A stretch of 64,000 nucleotides of DNA from Gemmatimonadota bacterium (GTDB taxonomy: Bacteria; Gemmatimonadota; Gemmatimonadetes; Longimicrobiales; Gaopeijiaceae). Position 1 is the first letter of the stretch. Every line of letters starts with the position of its first letter. This document shows, one piece after another, positions 32,566 to 41,796 of this stretch. A program made the translations under genes and the position numbers. The stretch lies in contig JACZXQ010000002.1 in assembly GCA_022571515.1 (NCBI GenBank), positions 124,001-188,000 of the forward strand, written 5' to 3'. Under the pieces are notes generated by a model. That model worked only from the letters and a program-made list of their open reading frames with translations, was not told the DNA's origin and did no database searches.

Positions 32566-34002
32566 ATGAACGCATCCGGCAACGGTGGAGAAGCTCCGCT
32601 TCCGATTCGCTCCAAGGATCTGCTGCGGCTTCTCTCGAGCAAGGTGGTCGGCCAGCGCCACGCGCTCGAGTTCATCGTTCCGAGCATCCAACTCCACCAG
32701 TCGGGTCTGGCGCCGGAGGGGCGCCCGGTAGGGATCTTTCTCCTGCTGGGCCCCACCGGCACAGGGAAGACCAAGACGGTGGAGGCCCTCGCCGAGGTTC
32801 TGCACGGCGACTCCAAGCGCATCGTCAAGGTCGACTGCGGCGAGTTTCAGAGTGAGCATGAGGTCTCGAAGCTCATCGGTGCGCCGCCTGGCTATGTCGG
32901 CCATACCGAGACCGAGCCGATCATCACGATGAAGACGCTGGACGAAGCACGTAGCGAAGACTGTGACCTCGCGCTCGTGCTCTTCGACGAGATCGAGAAG
33001 GCTGCCACGTCCCTTACGCAGCTGCTACTCGGCGTCTTGGACAAGGGTACGCTCCGGCTCGGAGACGGCTCGACGGTCAGCTTCGACAAGTCGATCATCT
33101 TTCTGACGAGCAACCTCGGCGCGCGCGACATGATGAAGGAGATCCAGCCGACTCTGGGCTTCGACACGCAGCCGCGCCGGGCCGGCGTGGATCTCGCGGA
33201 GCACCTGGAGCGGGTCGGGGTTCGCGCCGTGCAAAAGCACTTCTCGCCGGAGTTTGTGAACCGGATAGACGGCGTCATCACCTATCGTCCGTTGGACGCT
33301 GCGTCCCTGGTGGCCATCCTGGATCATCACGTCGTCGAGCTGCAGCGGCACGTGCACAACCGGCTCGGCAATCGGTCCTTCCAACTCGAGATCGAGCCCG
33401 CGGCGCGCTACTTCATGCTCGACAAAGGGACCAGCGTCGAGTACGGCGCGCGAGAGTTGAAGCGTACGATTCACCGCCACCTCACACAGCCCCTGGCGGC
33501 CATGGTCGCGAACGGTGAGATCGATCCGGGCGCAAAGGTGACGGTGAACCTCGGCGAGGAAGGTGAGGACCTGACGCTTGTGGCCGAGGGCGGTTCGCCG
33601 CTGCCCGTGCACCATTTATGCTCGGTGTTGGCCGTGGACGACAACCACACCTTGCTCCGCTGGATGGATAGCCTCCTCACAGAAGAGGGGTTCGATGTCG
33701 CCACCGCGGCCTCGATAGGCGAGGCCCTGGAAAAAGTGAGCGCAGTCACCCCGAACACCGTGATCCTCGACTATCTGCTGCCTGACGGAGACGGTGTGTC
33801 GCTGGCGGTAGACCTGCTCAAGCAGAACCCGGCGATGCGTGCCGTCGTCATGAGCGGGGCCACGCTGGAGCAGGAGGACATCCTGCTCTGCCAGCGCTAC
33901 GACATCCCCGTTTTGATCAAGCCGTTCGTGGCCGCCGAACTTCTGGCGGTCCTCGAGGCGTCCTCCCTCAAGTGCGCTCAACGCAAAGCCGCGAGTAGCT
34001 GA
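32566..34002 (+). CDS. Clp-type AAA+ unfoldase fused to a response-regulator receiver domain
   Basis: 478 residues. Residues about 20-340 form one ClpA/B/C D2-type AAA+ module: VVGQRHAL, Walker A GPTGTGKT (62-69), pore loop GAPPGYVG, Walker B LVLFDE, sensor TSNLGARD and HFSPEFVNRID, then the C-domain VEYGARELKRTIHRHLTQPLA. LGF at about 197-199 occupies the place of the ClpP-binding loop of ClpA/ClpC. From about residue 353 a receiver domain follows: acidic pair VDD, phospho-acceptor D402 in VILDYLLPDG, S430 and K452 in LIKPF. No N-domain or first AAA domain exists. The rhodanese gene ends 16 bases upstream; the coxS gene starts 115 bases downstream. Confidence 0.85.
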   Translation: MNASGNGGEAPLPIRSKDLLRLLSSKVVGQRHALEFIVPSIQLHQSGLAPEGRPVGIFLLLGPTGTGKTKTVEALAEVLHGDSKRIVKVDCGEFQSEHEVSKLIGAPPGYVGHTETEPIITMKTLDEARSEDCDLALVLFDEIEKAATSLTQLLLGVLDKGTLRLGDGSTVSFDKSIIFLTSNLGARDMMKEIQPTLGFDTQPRRAGVDLAEHLERVGVRAVQKHFSPEFVNRIDGVITYRPLDAASLVAILDHHVVELQRHVHNRLGNRSFQLEIEPAARYFMLDKGTSVEYGARELKRTIHRHLTQPLAAMVANGEIDPGAKVTVNLGEEGEDLTLVAEGGSPLPVHHLCSVLAVDDNHTLLRWMDSLLTEEGFDVATAASIGEALEKVSAVTPNTVILDYLLPDGDGVSLAVDLLKQNPAMRAVVMSGATLEQEDILLCQRYDIPVLIKPFVAAELLAVLEASSLKCAQRKAASS

Positions 34003-34117
34003 GACGTTCCCCCAAGGTCCTCCCGCGGTCGCTTGACCCGAGGGCCCGTCTCCCCAATCTGGTCGAATCTCCTGCCCTTGATGCCGGGCGGGCTCTTGCT
34101 ACCCCGTAGGAGGCACG

Positions 34118-34585
34118 ATGCCAACGGTTTCGATGACGGTGAACGGCAAGCAGGTGTCCGCTGATGTGGAGGCGCGCATGCTGCTCGTCGAGTTCATCCG
34201 GGAGCACCTCGAGCTGACGGGCACCCACGTGGGGTGTGACACCAGCCAGTGCGGCGCCTGCGTCGTGCACTTGGACGGCCGCTCCGTGAAGAGTTGCACC
34301 ACGCTTGCGCTCGAGGCCGACGGCGGGGAGGTGACCACGATAGAGGCGCTGTCCAACGGCGTCGAACTGCATCCCATGCAGGCTGCCTTCAAGGAGCACC
34401 ACGGCCTGCAGTGCGGATTCTGCACTCCTGGCATGGTGATGAGCGTGTTGGACCTGGTCAGCCGTAATCCCGACCCGAACGAGGCCGAGGTGCGCGATTA
34501 GCTGGAGGGCAACCTCTGCCGCTGCACCGGCTACCACAACATCATCAAGTCCGTGCAGGCGGGCGCCGCCGCGATGGGGGGCTGA
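34118..34585 (+). pseudogene. coxS: CoxS-like [2Fe-2S] subunit with an in-frame TAG
   Basis: The frame encodes a 155-residue CO-dehydrogenase-type iron-sulfur subunit: [52 protein letters not shown] (first 2Fe-2S cluster) and [17 protein letters not shown]. At 34499-34501 a TAG interrupts it where relatives have a residue before LEGNLCRCTGYHNI; the second-cluster CRCTGY lies beyond it. Without readthrough the protein lacks half of its second cluster. The rest of the frame to TGA at 34583 is undamaged. AGGAGG stands before the ATG. Either a recent nonsense mutation, a base-calling error, or readthrough. Confidence 0.85.
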
Positions 34586-34588
34586 GCT

Positions 34589-36946
34589 ATGGCCAACGAG
34601 GGAATCGGAGCCGCCGTACGGCGCAAGGAAGACGCCCGTTTTCTCACGGGACGTGGAAACTACACTGACGACATCAACCGTCCCGGGCAGCTCTACATGG
34701 TCCTGGTGCGTTCGCCGGAGGCACACGCGGAGCTCGCCCGAGTCGACACGGCGGCCGCCGAGGCGGAGCCCGGCGTGGTGGCCGTCTTCACCGGAGCGGA
34801 TCTGGAGGCGGACGGCGTAGGCGGTATTCCCTGTGCGTGGGCCGTGAACCACGAAGACGGCACACCCATGGCGGAACCTGTACACCCGGTCCTCGCTCAG
34901 GGCAGGGTGAGGCACGTGGGTGACCCGGTTGTGGCCGTCATCGCAGAAACGAAGGCGCAGGCCAAGGCCGCGGCGGCGCTCGTGGACGTGGACTACGAGC
35001 CGCTGCCGGCCGTCGCAGACGTCGCCGGCGCCGTCGAGTCCGGCGCGCCCCAGATCTGGGACGAGGCGCCGGGCAACATCTGCTTCAACTTCGGTATCGG
35101 CGATGCGGAGGCGGTGGACGCTGCCTTCGACGGCGCGGCGCACGTCGTGACCCTGGATCTCGTGAACAATCGACTGATTCCCAACGCAATCGAGCCGCGT
35201 GCGGCCATCGGGGACTTCGAGCCGACCAGCGGGGAGTACACGCTCTACACGACGAGCCAGAACCCGCACGTGATCCGGCTTCTCATGGGCGCGTTCGTAC
35301 TGCAGATACCCGAACACAAGCTTCGGGTCATCGCTCCGGACGTGGGCGGCGCCTTCGGCTCCAAGATCTTCCACTACGCCGAAGAGGCACTGGTCACGTG
35401 GGCCTCCGGCAAACTGGCCCTCCCGGTCAAGTGGACGGCCGAGCGCTCCGAGTCGTTCATGTCCGACGCCCACGGACGAGACCACGTTACGCATGCCGAA
35501 TTGGCGCTGGACGATGAAGGCACGTTCCTGGCGCTGCGGACCAAGACGCTCGCGAACCTGGGCGCCTATATCTCGACCTTCGGCCCGGCCGTACCCACCT
35601 ACATGCACGCCGTGCTGTTTGCCGGCTGCTACACCACGCCCGTGATCCGGGCAGTAGTACATGGGGTCTTCACCAACACGGTGCCGGTGGATGCCTACCG
35701 AGGCGCCGGGCGCCCGGAGGCCGCCTTCATGCTGGAGCGTTTGGTGGACATGGCCGCCCGCAAGCTCGGCATGAGCCGTGTCGAGATTCGCAGGAAGAAC
35801 TTCATCAGGGACTTCCCCTACCAGACACCCGTGGCCCTGGAATACGACAGCGGCGACTACGACGGCACGCTGGACGTGGCGCTCGAGCTCGGGAGTTGGA
35901 ACGACTTCGAGACGCGCCGTGAGGAAGCGCGGGCGCGCGGCAAGCTCAGAGGCATCGGCCTGTCGACCTTCGTGGAGGCCTGTGGGGCAGCCCCCTCCGC
36001 CCTTGCCGGCGCGCTCGGCGCCCGGGCCGGGCTCTTCGAGGTGGGGCAGGTGCGGGTACACCCGACGGGCAGCGTGACCGTGTTCACGGGTTCGCACAGC
36101 CACGGGCAGGGCCACGAAACGGCCTTCGCCCAGATCGTGTGTGAGGCGCTGGGCATGTCGGTCGACCAGGTGGATATCGTGCATGGGGACACGGGTAGAG
36201 TCCCGTTCGGGATGGGCACCTTTGGCTCACGGTCTTTGGCCGTCGGCGGCTCGGCGATTCAAAAAGCGCTGGAAAAGATCATCGCCAAGGGCAAGAAGAT
36301 CGCGGCGCACATGATGGAGGCGTCGGAAGGCGACGTGGAGTTCGCGGATGGCCGGTTCACGGTCGTGGGGACCGACAAGTCCACGACCTTCGCGGAGGTG
36401 GCGCTGACCGCGTATGTGCCCCACGACTACCCTGAGGGACTCGAGCCAGGTCTGGAAGAAACCGCGTTCTACGATCCAGTGAACTTCACATACCCCGCCG
36501 GGGCCCACATCGCCGAAGTCGAGATCGATCCCGAAACGGGCGTCGTAGAATTGGTGGCCCTTAGCGCCGCCGACGACGTTGGCCGAATCATCAACCCCAT
36601 GATCGTGGAAGGCCAGATGCACGGCGGGATGGCCCAGGGCGTGGGTCAGGCCCTTCTGGAGGCATGCCGCTACGATGACGACGGGCAACTACTGACCGGT
36701 TCGTATATGAACTACACCATGCCTCGTGCGGCGAACTTCCCGTTCTTCTCCACCGGCCACAACATCACCCACTGCACGCACAACCCGCTGGGCGTGAAGG
36801 GCGTGGGGGAGGTGGGCGCCATCGGGGTGCCGGCCGCGGTCATCAACGCGGTGGTGGACGCACTGGCGCACCTGGGCGTGGAGCACGTAGACATGCCCGC
36901 GACGCCCGAGAAGGTGTGGCGCATCATCCAAGACGCAACCGCCTGA
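34589..36946 (+). CDS. coxL: CoxL-like molybdopterin subunit, form II (CO dehydrogenase/xanthine dehydrogenase family)
   Basis: 785 residues. The N-terminus is [20 protein letters not shown]-like, as in all CoxL homologues. The active-site loop reads AYRGAGR, the form II (BMS) pattern, not AYXCSFR of proven form I CO dehydrogenases, so oxidation of CO is uncertain and another aldehyde or aromatic substrate is possible. The catalytic glutamate is in VGEVGAIG near the C-terminus. Contacts for molybdopterin cytosine dinucleotide ([22 protein letters not shown]) are present. It starts 4 bases after the coxS frame and ends 11 bases before coxM. Confidence 0.88.
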   Translation: MANEGIGAAVRRKEDARFLTGRGNYTDDINRPGQLYMVLVRSPEAHAELARVDTAAAEAEPGVVAVFTGADLEADGVGGIPCAWAVNHEDGTPMAEPVHPVLAQGRVRHVGDPVVAVIAETKAQAKAAAALVDVDYEPLPAVADVAGAVESGAPQIWDEAPGNICFNFGIGDAEAVDAAFDGAAHVVTLDLVNNRLIPNAIEPRAAIGDFEPTSGEYTLYTTSQNPHVIRLLMGAFVLQIPEHKLRVIAPDVGGAFGSKIFHYAEEALVTWASGKLALPVKWTAERSESFMSDAHGRDHVTHAELALDDEGTFLALRTKTLANLGAYISTFGPAVPTYMHAVLFAGCYTTPVIRAVVHGVFTNTVPVDAYRGAGRPEAAFMLERLVDMAARKLGMSRVEIRRKNFIRDFPYQTPVALEYDSGDYDGTLDVALELGSWNDFETRREEARARGKLRGIGLSTFVEACGAAPSALAGALGARAGLFEVGQVRVHPTGSVTVFTGSHSHGQGHETAFAQIVCEALGMSVDQVDIVHGDTGRVPFGMGTFGSRSLAVGGSAIQKALEKIIAKGKKIAAHMMEASEGDVEFADGRFTVVGTDKSTTFAEVALTAYVPHDYPEGLEPGLEETAFYDPVNFTYPAGAHIAEVEIDPETGVVELVALSAADDVGRIINPMIVEGQMHGGMAQGVGQALLEACRYDDDGQLLTGSYMNYTMPRAANFPFFSTGHNITHCTHNPLGVKGVGEVGAIGVPAAVINAVVDALAHLGVEHVDMPATPEKVWRIIQDATA

Positions 36947-36957
36947 GGAGTAGATCA

Positions 36958-37752
36958 ATGGAGAACTTCGAATTCCACGGGCCGAGCACCCTCGATGAGG
37001 CGCAGGCCGCGATGCGGGCAGCCACCGACGGCAAGTTCATGGCCGGAGGGCAGAGCCTACTGCCCGTGATGAAGCTGGACCTGGCCGCGCCCAGCGACGT
37101 GATCTCTCTGGCCGCCATCGAAGCGTTGGGCGGCATCGGGGCGGATGGCACTATGGTCACCATTGGGGCGGCCGTCACGCACGCCGAGGTGCACGAGTCC
37201 GACGCGGTGCGCCAGGCCATCCCGGCGCTGGCCGACCTGGCAGGGGGCATCGGCGACCCGCAGGTCCGCAACCGCGGCACGATCGGCGGCGCGGTAGCGC
37301 ATGCGGATCCAGCCGCCGACTACCCGGCGGCGCTCGTGGCCCTCGGCGCCACGGTCGTCACCGACCGCCGGGAGATCAGCGCGGAGGACTTCTTCCAGGG
37401 CATGTTCGAAACCCCATTGGAAGACGACGAGATCATCACCGCGGTGCGCTTTCCCGTGCCCGAGAAGGCAGCGTATACCAAGTTCGCCAGCCAAGCGTCC
37501 GGCTACGCCATCGCGGGAGTGATGGTCGCCGGCGGCGATGCCGGTATCCGCGTGGCCGTCACGGGTGCGGGCTCCTGCGTGTTTCGGGTGACGGCGATGG
37601 AGGAAGCGCTCGCCGGGGACTTTTCGGCTTCGGCGCTCCAGGGCATCGCGGTGGACTCCGGCGACCTGATCTCAGACCCCGACGCCAGTGCCGAGTACCG
37701 GGCTCATCTGGTGGGCGTCATGGCCAGACGCGCCGTGGAGGCGTGCGGATAG
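36958..37752 (+). CDS. coxM: CoxM-like FAD-binding subunit
   Basis: 264 residues, the usual length. The FAD motifs are [14 protein letters not shown] and [19 protein letters not shown] (the family AGGQSL and TIGG motifs), and the CO-dehydrogenase C-domain follows with [11 protein letters not shown]. The subunit takes electrons from the iron-sulfur clusters and reduces a quinone. The start ATG follows GAGGAG by 8 bases. The next gene starts at 37761. Confidence 0.88.
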   Translation: MENFEFHGPSTLDEAQAAMRAATDGKFMAGGQSLLPVMKLDLAAPSDVISLAAIEALGGIGADGTMVTIGAAVTHAEVHESDAVRQAIPALADLAGGIGDPQVRNRGTIGGAVAHADPAADYPAALVALGATVVTDRREISAEDFFQGMFETPLEDDEIITAVRFPVPEKAAYTKFASQASGYAIAGVMVAGGDAGIRVAVTGAGSCVFRVTAMEEALAGDFSASALQGIAVDSGDLISDPDASAEYRAHLVGVMARRAVEACG

Positions 37753-37760
37753 CACGCGTC

Positions 37761-38675
37761 ATGTCGGTGCCGAAGTCGGTCGAGGAGGCGCTCGATCTTC
37801 TCGGAGAAGGCGACTACGTCGCCGACCGAGCCCTCGCCACGTCGGTCTTTCTGGCCCTGAAGCTTCAGCGCCCGCTCCTGCTCGAAGGCGAAGCCGGCGT
37901 GGGAAAGACCGAGGTGGCCAAGGTGCTTGCCGACACGCTCGGACGCAGGCTGATCAGGCTCCAGTGCTACGAGGGCCTCGACGTGTCGTCGGCCGTGTAC
38001 GAGTGGAACTACGCGCGGCAGATGATCGAGATCCGCCTCGCCGAAGCCACGGGACAAGCGGAGCGAGACCGCCTCGAAGCCGACATTTTTTCGAGTGATT
38101 ACCTGATCGAGCGCCCGCTCCTGAGGGCGCTTCGCCCCCACCCGGACGGTCCCCCCGTCCTGCTGATCGACGAGGTGGACCGATCCGACGAGCCCTTCGA
38201 GGCGTTCCTCCTGGAGGTGCTGTCGGAATGGCAGATCACGATCCCCGAGGTAGGGACCGTGGCCGCGGAGCACCCGCCGATCGTGGTGATCACCTCCAAC
38301 CGCACGCGGGAGATCCACGACGCGCTCAAGCGACGCTGCTTCTATCACTGGATCGACTACCCCAGCGCCGAGCGTGAGCTGAAGATCCTCGAGGTCAGGG
38401 TGCCCGAAGCGGCGGCGGGGCTCACCCGACAGGTCGTCGCGTTCGTCCAAAAGCTCCGAGAGACGGATCTCTTCAAGGCGCCGGGTGTCGCCGAGTCCAT
38501 CGACTGGACGAGGGCATTGATGGCGCTCGACCGCACCGCGCTTCAAGCGGAGATCGTGGGGGATACGCTCGGCGTGCTGCTCAAGTACGAGGACGATGTG
38601 GTGCGTGTGCGGGGCGCCGAGGTGGAGCGCGTCCTGGGCGAGGTCGAGCGGGAGCTGGCGGCGGCGGGCCCATGA
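37761..38675 (+). CDS. coxD: MoxR-family AAA+ ATPase (CoxD-like)
   Basis: 304 residues from the ATG at 37761; an earlier GTG at 37743 overlaps coxM and was not used. Walker A is GEAGVGKTEVAKVLA, Walker B LLIDEVDRSDEPFEAFLLE, sensor 1 VITSNRTREIHDAL and KRRCFYHWIDYP is the MoxR marker. These ATPases work with VWA proteins to insert or mature metal cofactors of CO-dehydrogenase-type enzymes. The stop overlaps the coxE start (ATGA), so this pair is co-translated. Confidence 0.87.
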   Translation: MSVPKSVEEALDLLGEGDYVADRALATSVFLALKLQRPLLLEGEAGVGKTEVAKVLADTLGRRLIRLQCYEGLDVSSAVYEWNYARQMIEIRLAEATGQAERDRLEADIFSSDYLIERPLLRALRPHPDGPPVLLIDEVDRSDEPFEAFLLEVLSEWQITIPEVGTVAAEHPPIVVITSNRTREIHDALKRRCFYHWIDYPSAERELKILEVRVPEAAAGLTRQVVAFVQKLRETDLFKAPGVAESIDWTRALMALDRTALQAEIVGDTLGVLLKYEDDVVRVRGAEVERVLGEVERELAAAGP

Positions 38676-39922
38676 GCCTGGCGGCTCATCTGGCGGGTCA
38701 TCTGGCGGCCCATCTGGTCGGGTTCGCGCGCTTCCTACGAGGAGTCGGAATTCCCAACGGGCCGGGGCAGGTGATCCAGGCCCGGCGCGCGCTCGGTGTC
38801 GTGGACATTACCAAACGCGACGACTTCTACTGGGCGCTCCACTCGGTTTTCGTTCACCGCGGTGAGCACCGCGAGCTGTTCCGGCAGGCGTTCGGCCGAT
38901 TCTGGCGTGATCCTGAGCGTCGAGCGCTCAACCCGCTGCTCGCCGAGATGCTTGCCCAATCCACCGTCCCGGAATCCGCTGAGGGCGCCGACTCCCTGCG
39001 ACGCGTGACCGAGGCTTCGGCCTCTCCTTCGACAGACGAAGTCGAACCCGAGCGAGAGATCGACATGCGCATGACCGGCTCGGCCAGGGAGGTGCTCGCC
39101 CGACGTGACTTCGAGCAGATGTCGGTCGAGGAGGCGGCCGAAGCGAAGCGCGTGATGGCTCGCCTCGCCTTGCCATTCCGCGAGATCACGACCCGGAGGA
39201 GGAGGCCGGACTCGTTCGGCTCGCGCGTGGACGTGAGAGCCACCTTGAGGGCGAGCCTGAGGTCGTGCGGGGACTTGATTCCCCTGCGCTGGACCAGCCC
39301 CCGGCAACGCCCGCCGGCTTTGGTGACCCTGTGCGACATCTCGGGCTCCATGAGCACGTACAGCCGTATGCTAATGCACTTTTTGCACGCGCTCACCAAC
39401 GACCGGGACCGCGTCCATACGTTCCTCTTCGGCACACGGCTGACCAACGTGACCCGCTTTCTCAAGCACCGTGACGTGGACGTGGCCCTTAGCGGGCTCA
39501 GTGGGGCGGTGGAGGACTGGGGTGGAGGCACGCGGATTGGCGCTTCTTTGGAGACGTTCAACCGGCTCTGGTCGCGCCGCGTCCTGGGTCACGGTGCGGT
39601 CGTATTGCTCATCACGGATGGACTGGACCGCGATGGAACCGAGCTGCTCGCGAAGGAGGCCGCGCGCCTCAAGCGCTCGTGCCGGCGGCTGATCTGGCTG
39701 AACCCTCTGCTTCGTTACGAGGGTTTCGCTCCGCTGGCGGCCGGCGTCAAGGCGATCCTGCCGCACGTGGACGAGTTTCGGCCGGTCCACAACCTGGAGA
39801 GCCTGGCGGAGCTGGGTCGGGCGCTCGGCCGCCCGTTCGGTAAGGGTCAGCCGCGGCCGAACAGGTTGAGCAGCCACGAGCGGAGCGCCCTGAACAGGAG
39901 CGGTAGCGCCGCGACCGCCTGA
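38672..39922 (+). CDS. coxE: VWA-domain CoxE-like protein
   Basis: 416 residues. The N-terminal region (LVGFARFLRGVGIPNGPGQVIQA) is the usual CoxE start. The VWA domain has the MIDAS motif LCDISGSMSTYSRML and TFLFGTRLTNVTRFL, followed by VLLITDGLDRDGTELL and RLIWLNPLLR. It partners with the MoxR ATPase in active-site maturation. The last 76 bases overlap the 3' end of coxG on the opposite strand; its C-terminal tail is therefore unlikely to be conserved. Confidence 0.87.
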   Translation: MSLAAHLAGHLAAHLVGFARFLRGVGIPNGPGQVIQARRALGVVDITKRDDFYWALHSVFVHRGEHRELFRQAFGRFWRDPERRALNPLLAEMLAQSTVPESAEGADSLRRVTEASASPSTDEVEPEREIDMRMTGSAREVLARRDFEQMSVEEAAEAKRVMARLALPFREITTRRRRPDSFGSRVDVRATLRASLRSCGDLIPLRWTSPRQRPPALVTLCDISGSMSTYSRMLMHFLHALTNDRDRVHTFLFGTRLTNVTRFLKHRDVDVALSGLSGAVEDWGGGTRIGASLETFNRLWSRRVLGHGAVVLLITDGLDRDGTELLAKEAARLKRSCRRLIWLNPLLRYEGFAPLAAGVKAILPHVDEFRPVHNLESLAELGRALGRPFGKGQPRPNRLSSHERSALNRSGSAATA

Positions 39923-40467
39923 GCCTCGGCAGGTGGTTCCGGCGTCTCGGCCGCGTCTTCCGGTGTGGCGGCATCGCCCGCACCCTGGCCGGCGCCCCCG
40001 CCGGTGCTCGGCGAGGTGAGCTTTTCGGTGAGGCAAGCGGTGAACTGCTTGAAGATCTCCTTCGAGACCACCTCGATCATGCCTCGCCCGAACCTGACGA
40101 TTCTGCCGGCGAGTTGCACCGTCGATTCGAAAGTTACCTCCGCACCGCCGCCGTCCAACTCCCGGACCGTGCTCTCCATGGTCATCATGACGGAGCCCGC
40201 ACCGCCCTTTTCCTTGCCTTTGCCGACCATCCGGACGAAGCGCCGCTCGTGGTCGAGTTCCTCGAACGTCATGCTGCCCTTGTACTGAACCGTCACGGCG
40301 CCGACACGCACCTTCACCACGCCGTGATAGGCGCCGTCATCGTCAGTGGAGTCGAGTTGGGCTCCGGGTAGGCATACCACAACCCGTTCCGGGTCGATCA
40401 AGAAGCGCCACACCTCTTCGGCGGGCGCGTCGATGGTGAAGCGCTCTTCAATCTTGAGTGAGGACAC
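39847..40467 (-). CDS. coxG: CoxG-like SRPBCC protein
   Basis: 206 residues from a GTG with GGAGAG upstream. The START/SRPBCC fold is clear: KIEERFTIDAPAEEVWRFLIDPERVVVCLPGAQLDS, VTVQYKGSMTFEELD, and TVQLAGRIVRFGRGMIEVVSKEIFKQF. A long acidic/proline-rich linker and an amphipathic C-terminal helix (LLFRALRSWLLNLFGRG) agree with reports that CoxG anchors CO dehydrogenase or carries quinone to the membrane. The start lies inside the end of mocA, so it is the last gene of the minus-strand maturation operon. Confidence 0.88.
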   Translation of the reverse strand: MSSLKIEERFTIDAPAEEVWRFLIDPERVVVCLPGAQLDSTDDDGAYHGVVKVRVGAVTVQYKGSMTFEELDHERRFVRMVGKGKEKGGAGSVMMTMESTVRELDGGGAEVTFESTVQLAGRIVRFGRGMIEVVSKEIFKQFTACLTEKLTSPSTGGGAGQGAGDAATPEDAAETPEPPAEAQAVAALPLLFRALRSWLLNLFGRG

Positions 40468-41104
40468 GACGCTCTCCGTCAGTGTGGTCTTCCAAGTCGG
40501 CTGCGGTGTCGAGATCCCTGAAGATCCCGCGATCACGCACCGGGACCTCGACGACCCGGTCCGCATACTCCCCGAGGAGCCGCCGGGCGCCCTCGTCGCC
40601 CACCAGTTCGTCGATCGCTCCGAAGAAGTCCGCACCCCACAATACGGGGTTTCCCCGCTCGCCGTCACATGTCGGGACGCAAATGGCCTGTCCTCGCCCT
40701 GGATCGAACGCGGCGATGAGTGCGTCCATCACGTCGGTTCCCACCCATGGCATGTCGCCCAGGCAGATCAGGGCGCCGTCCACTCCGGGCCCCAGCGCAC
40801 GGATGCCTGCGCACAGAGACGAGGCCAAGCCGCTCTCATACAGGTCGTTCCCTACGAAAAGAACGGGCTCGTCCACGAGGGTCGCCTCGACGCGCGGGGC
40901 CTCGTGTCCGGTGACCACCACCACGCGCTGCGCCTGTGATGCCAGAGCGGCTCGCACGACGCGGGCGACCATCGGCACACCGTCGACCGGCGCCAGGAGC
41001 TTGTTGGTGTCGCCCGCTCGGAGCGAGAGGCCGGCGGCCAGCACGATCGCGTCGACGCGCGGTGGTTGCTGGTCCTCCCAGCCCGGCTTCGTGGACTCCC
41101 TCAC
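40448..41104 (-). CDS. mocA: MobA-like nucleotidyltransferase (MocA family)
   Basis: 218 residues. The GTP/CTP transferase motif VDAIVLAAGLSLRAGDTNKLLAPVDGVPMVARV is at the N-terminus, with ALICLGDMPWV in the middle and GNPVLWGADFF later. It should attach CMP or GMP to molybdopterin to make the dinucleotide cofactor used by the coxL-type enzyme in the same locus. It overlaps both neighbours (4 bases and 20 bases), so translation is probably coupled. Confidence 0.87.
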   Translation of the reverse strand: MRESTKPGWEDQQPPRVDAIVLAAGLSLRAGDTNKLLAPVDGVPMVARVVRAALASQAQRVVVVTGHEAPRVEATLVDEPVLFVGNDLYESGLASSLCAGIRALGPGVDGALICLGDMPWVGTDVMDALIAAFDPGRGQAICVPTCDGERGNPVLWGADFFGAIDELVGDEGARRLLGEYADRVVEVPVRDRGIFRDLDTAADLEDHTDGERRVLTQD

Positions 41105-41796
41105 GCGTGGGCCGCCCGTAGGCAGCCGACCAGTTCAGCCATCACGGAGACCGCGATCTCCCCCGGAGTGCGCGCTCCGATGTCGAGCCCGACCGGACCG
41201 TGGATACGGTTCAGGTCGGACTGCGCGAAGCCGGCTTCCTCCAGACGGGCGCAGCGCTTGGCGTGCGTGCGGCGGCTGCCGAGCGCACCGATGTAGAACA
41301 CGGGTGAGCGCAGGGCCAGCTCTAGTGCCGGATCGTCGAACTTGGGGTCGTGGCTCAGCGTCACCACCGCGGTCCGCCGGTCCAGGCGGAGGTTTCTGAA
41401 GGCCTCGGCCGGCCAGGCCCTCATGAGGTGGACGCCGGGAAAGCGCTCCTCGGTGGCGAAGGCCTCGCGCGGATCTACGAGCGTGACCCGGTATCCGGCC
41501 GCCAGGGCCATGTGGCAGAGCGGCTGGGCGATGTGGACTGCGCCCACCAAGATGATCTGAACGGGTGGATTGAAGACCTGAAGGAACCGGTCGACCTCGT
41601 CGATCGTCACCGTAGCGGAGCGATCAGCCGCCAGAGCTTGCAGCGCGGCCTCACGAAGCTGCGCGGAGACGCCGTCCACCCCATTCTCGTCGGGCCGAAT
41701 CAACCACTGGTCGCCCGTGTCCAGGCGGGTGGCGAGCACGAACGGGCGTTGCGCCTCGCGGTCGGCGAGCACGCGGTCGAGCGTGTCACGCTTCAC
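41101..41796 (-). CDS. XdhC family protein, Rossmann half
   Basis: 231 residues carrying the C-terminal XdhC domain: IILVGAVHIAQPLCHMALAAGYRVTLVDPREAFATEERFPG, VVTLSHDPKFDDPALELALRSPVFYIGALGSRRTHAKRC and DIGARTPGEIAVSVMAEL. XdhC binds the molybdenum cofactor and gives it its terminal sulfur or passes it to the enzyme. The N-terminal half is in the next gene upstream. The ATG overlaps that gene's stop by 4 bases. Confidence 0.86.
   Translation of the reverse strand: MKRDTLDRVLADREAQRPFVLATRLDTGDQWLIRPDENGVDGVSAQLREAALQALAADRSATVTIDEVDRFLQVFNPPVQIILVGAVHIAQPLCHMALAAGYRVTLVDPREAFATEERFPGVHLMRAWPAEAFRNLRLDRRTAVVTLSHDPKFDDPALELALRSPVFYIGALGSRRTHAKRCARLEEAGFAQSDLNRIHGPVGLDIGARTPGEIAVSVMAELVGCLRAAHA

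Noticed and set aside
34118-34501. A complete short coxS ending at the TAG
   Set aside because: The sequence after the TAG continues the same family in the same frame with the second-cluster CRCTGY motif, so the TAG interrupts the gene rather than ending it.
33968-36184. A 738-codon open frame on the minus strand
   Set aside because: It lies antisense to coxS/coxL, whose protein motifs are unmistakable, and its translation has no known motif and a composition rich in His, Arg and Gly, as expected for a GC-rich shadow frame.
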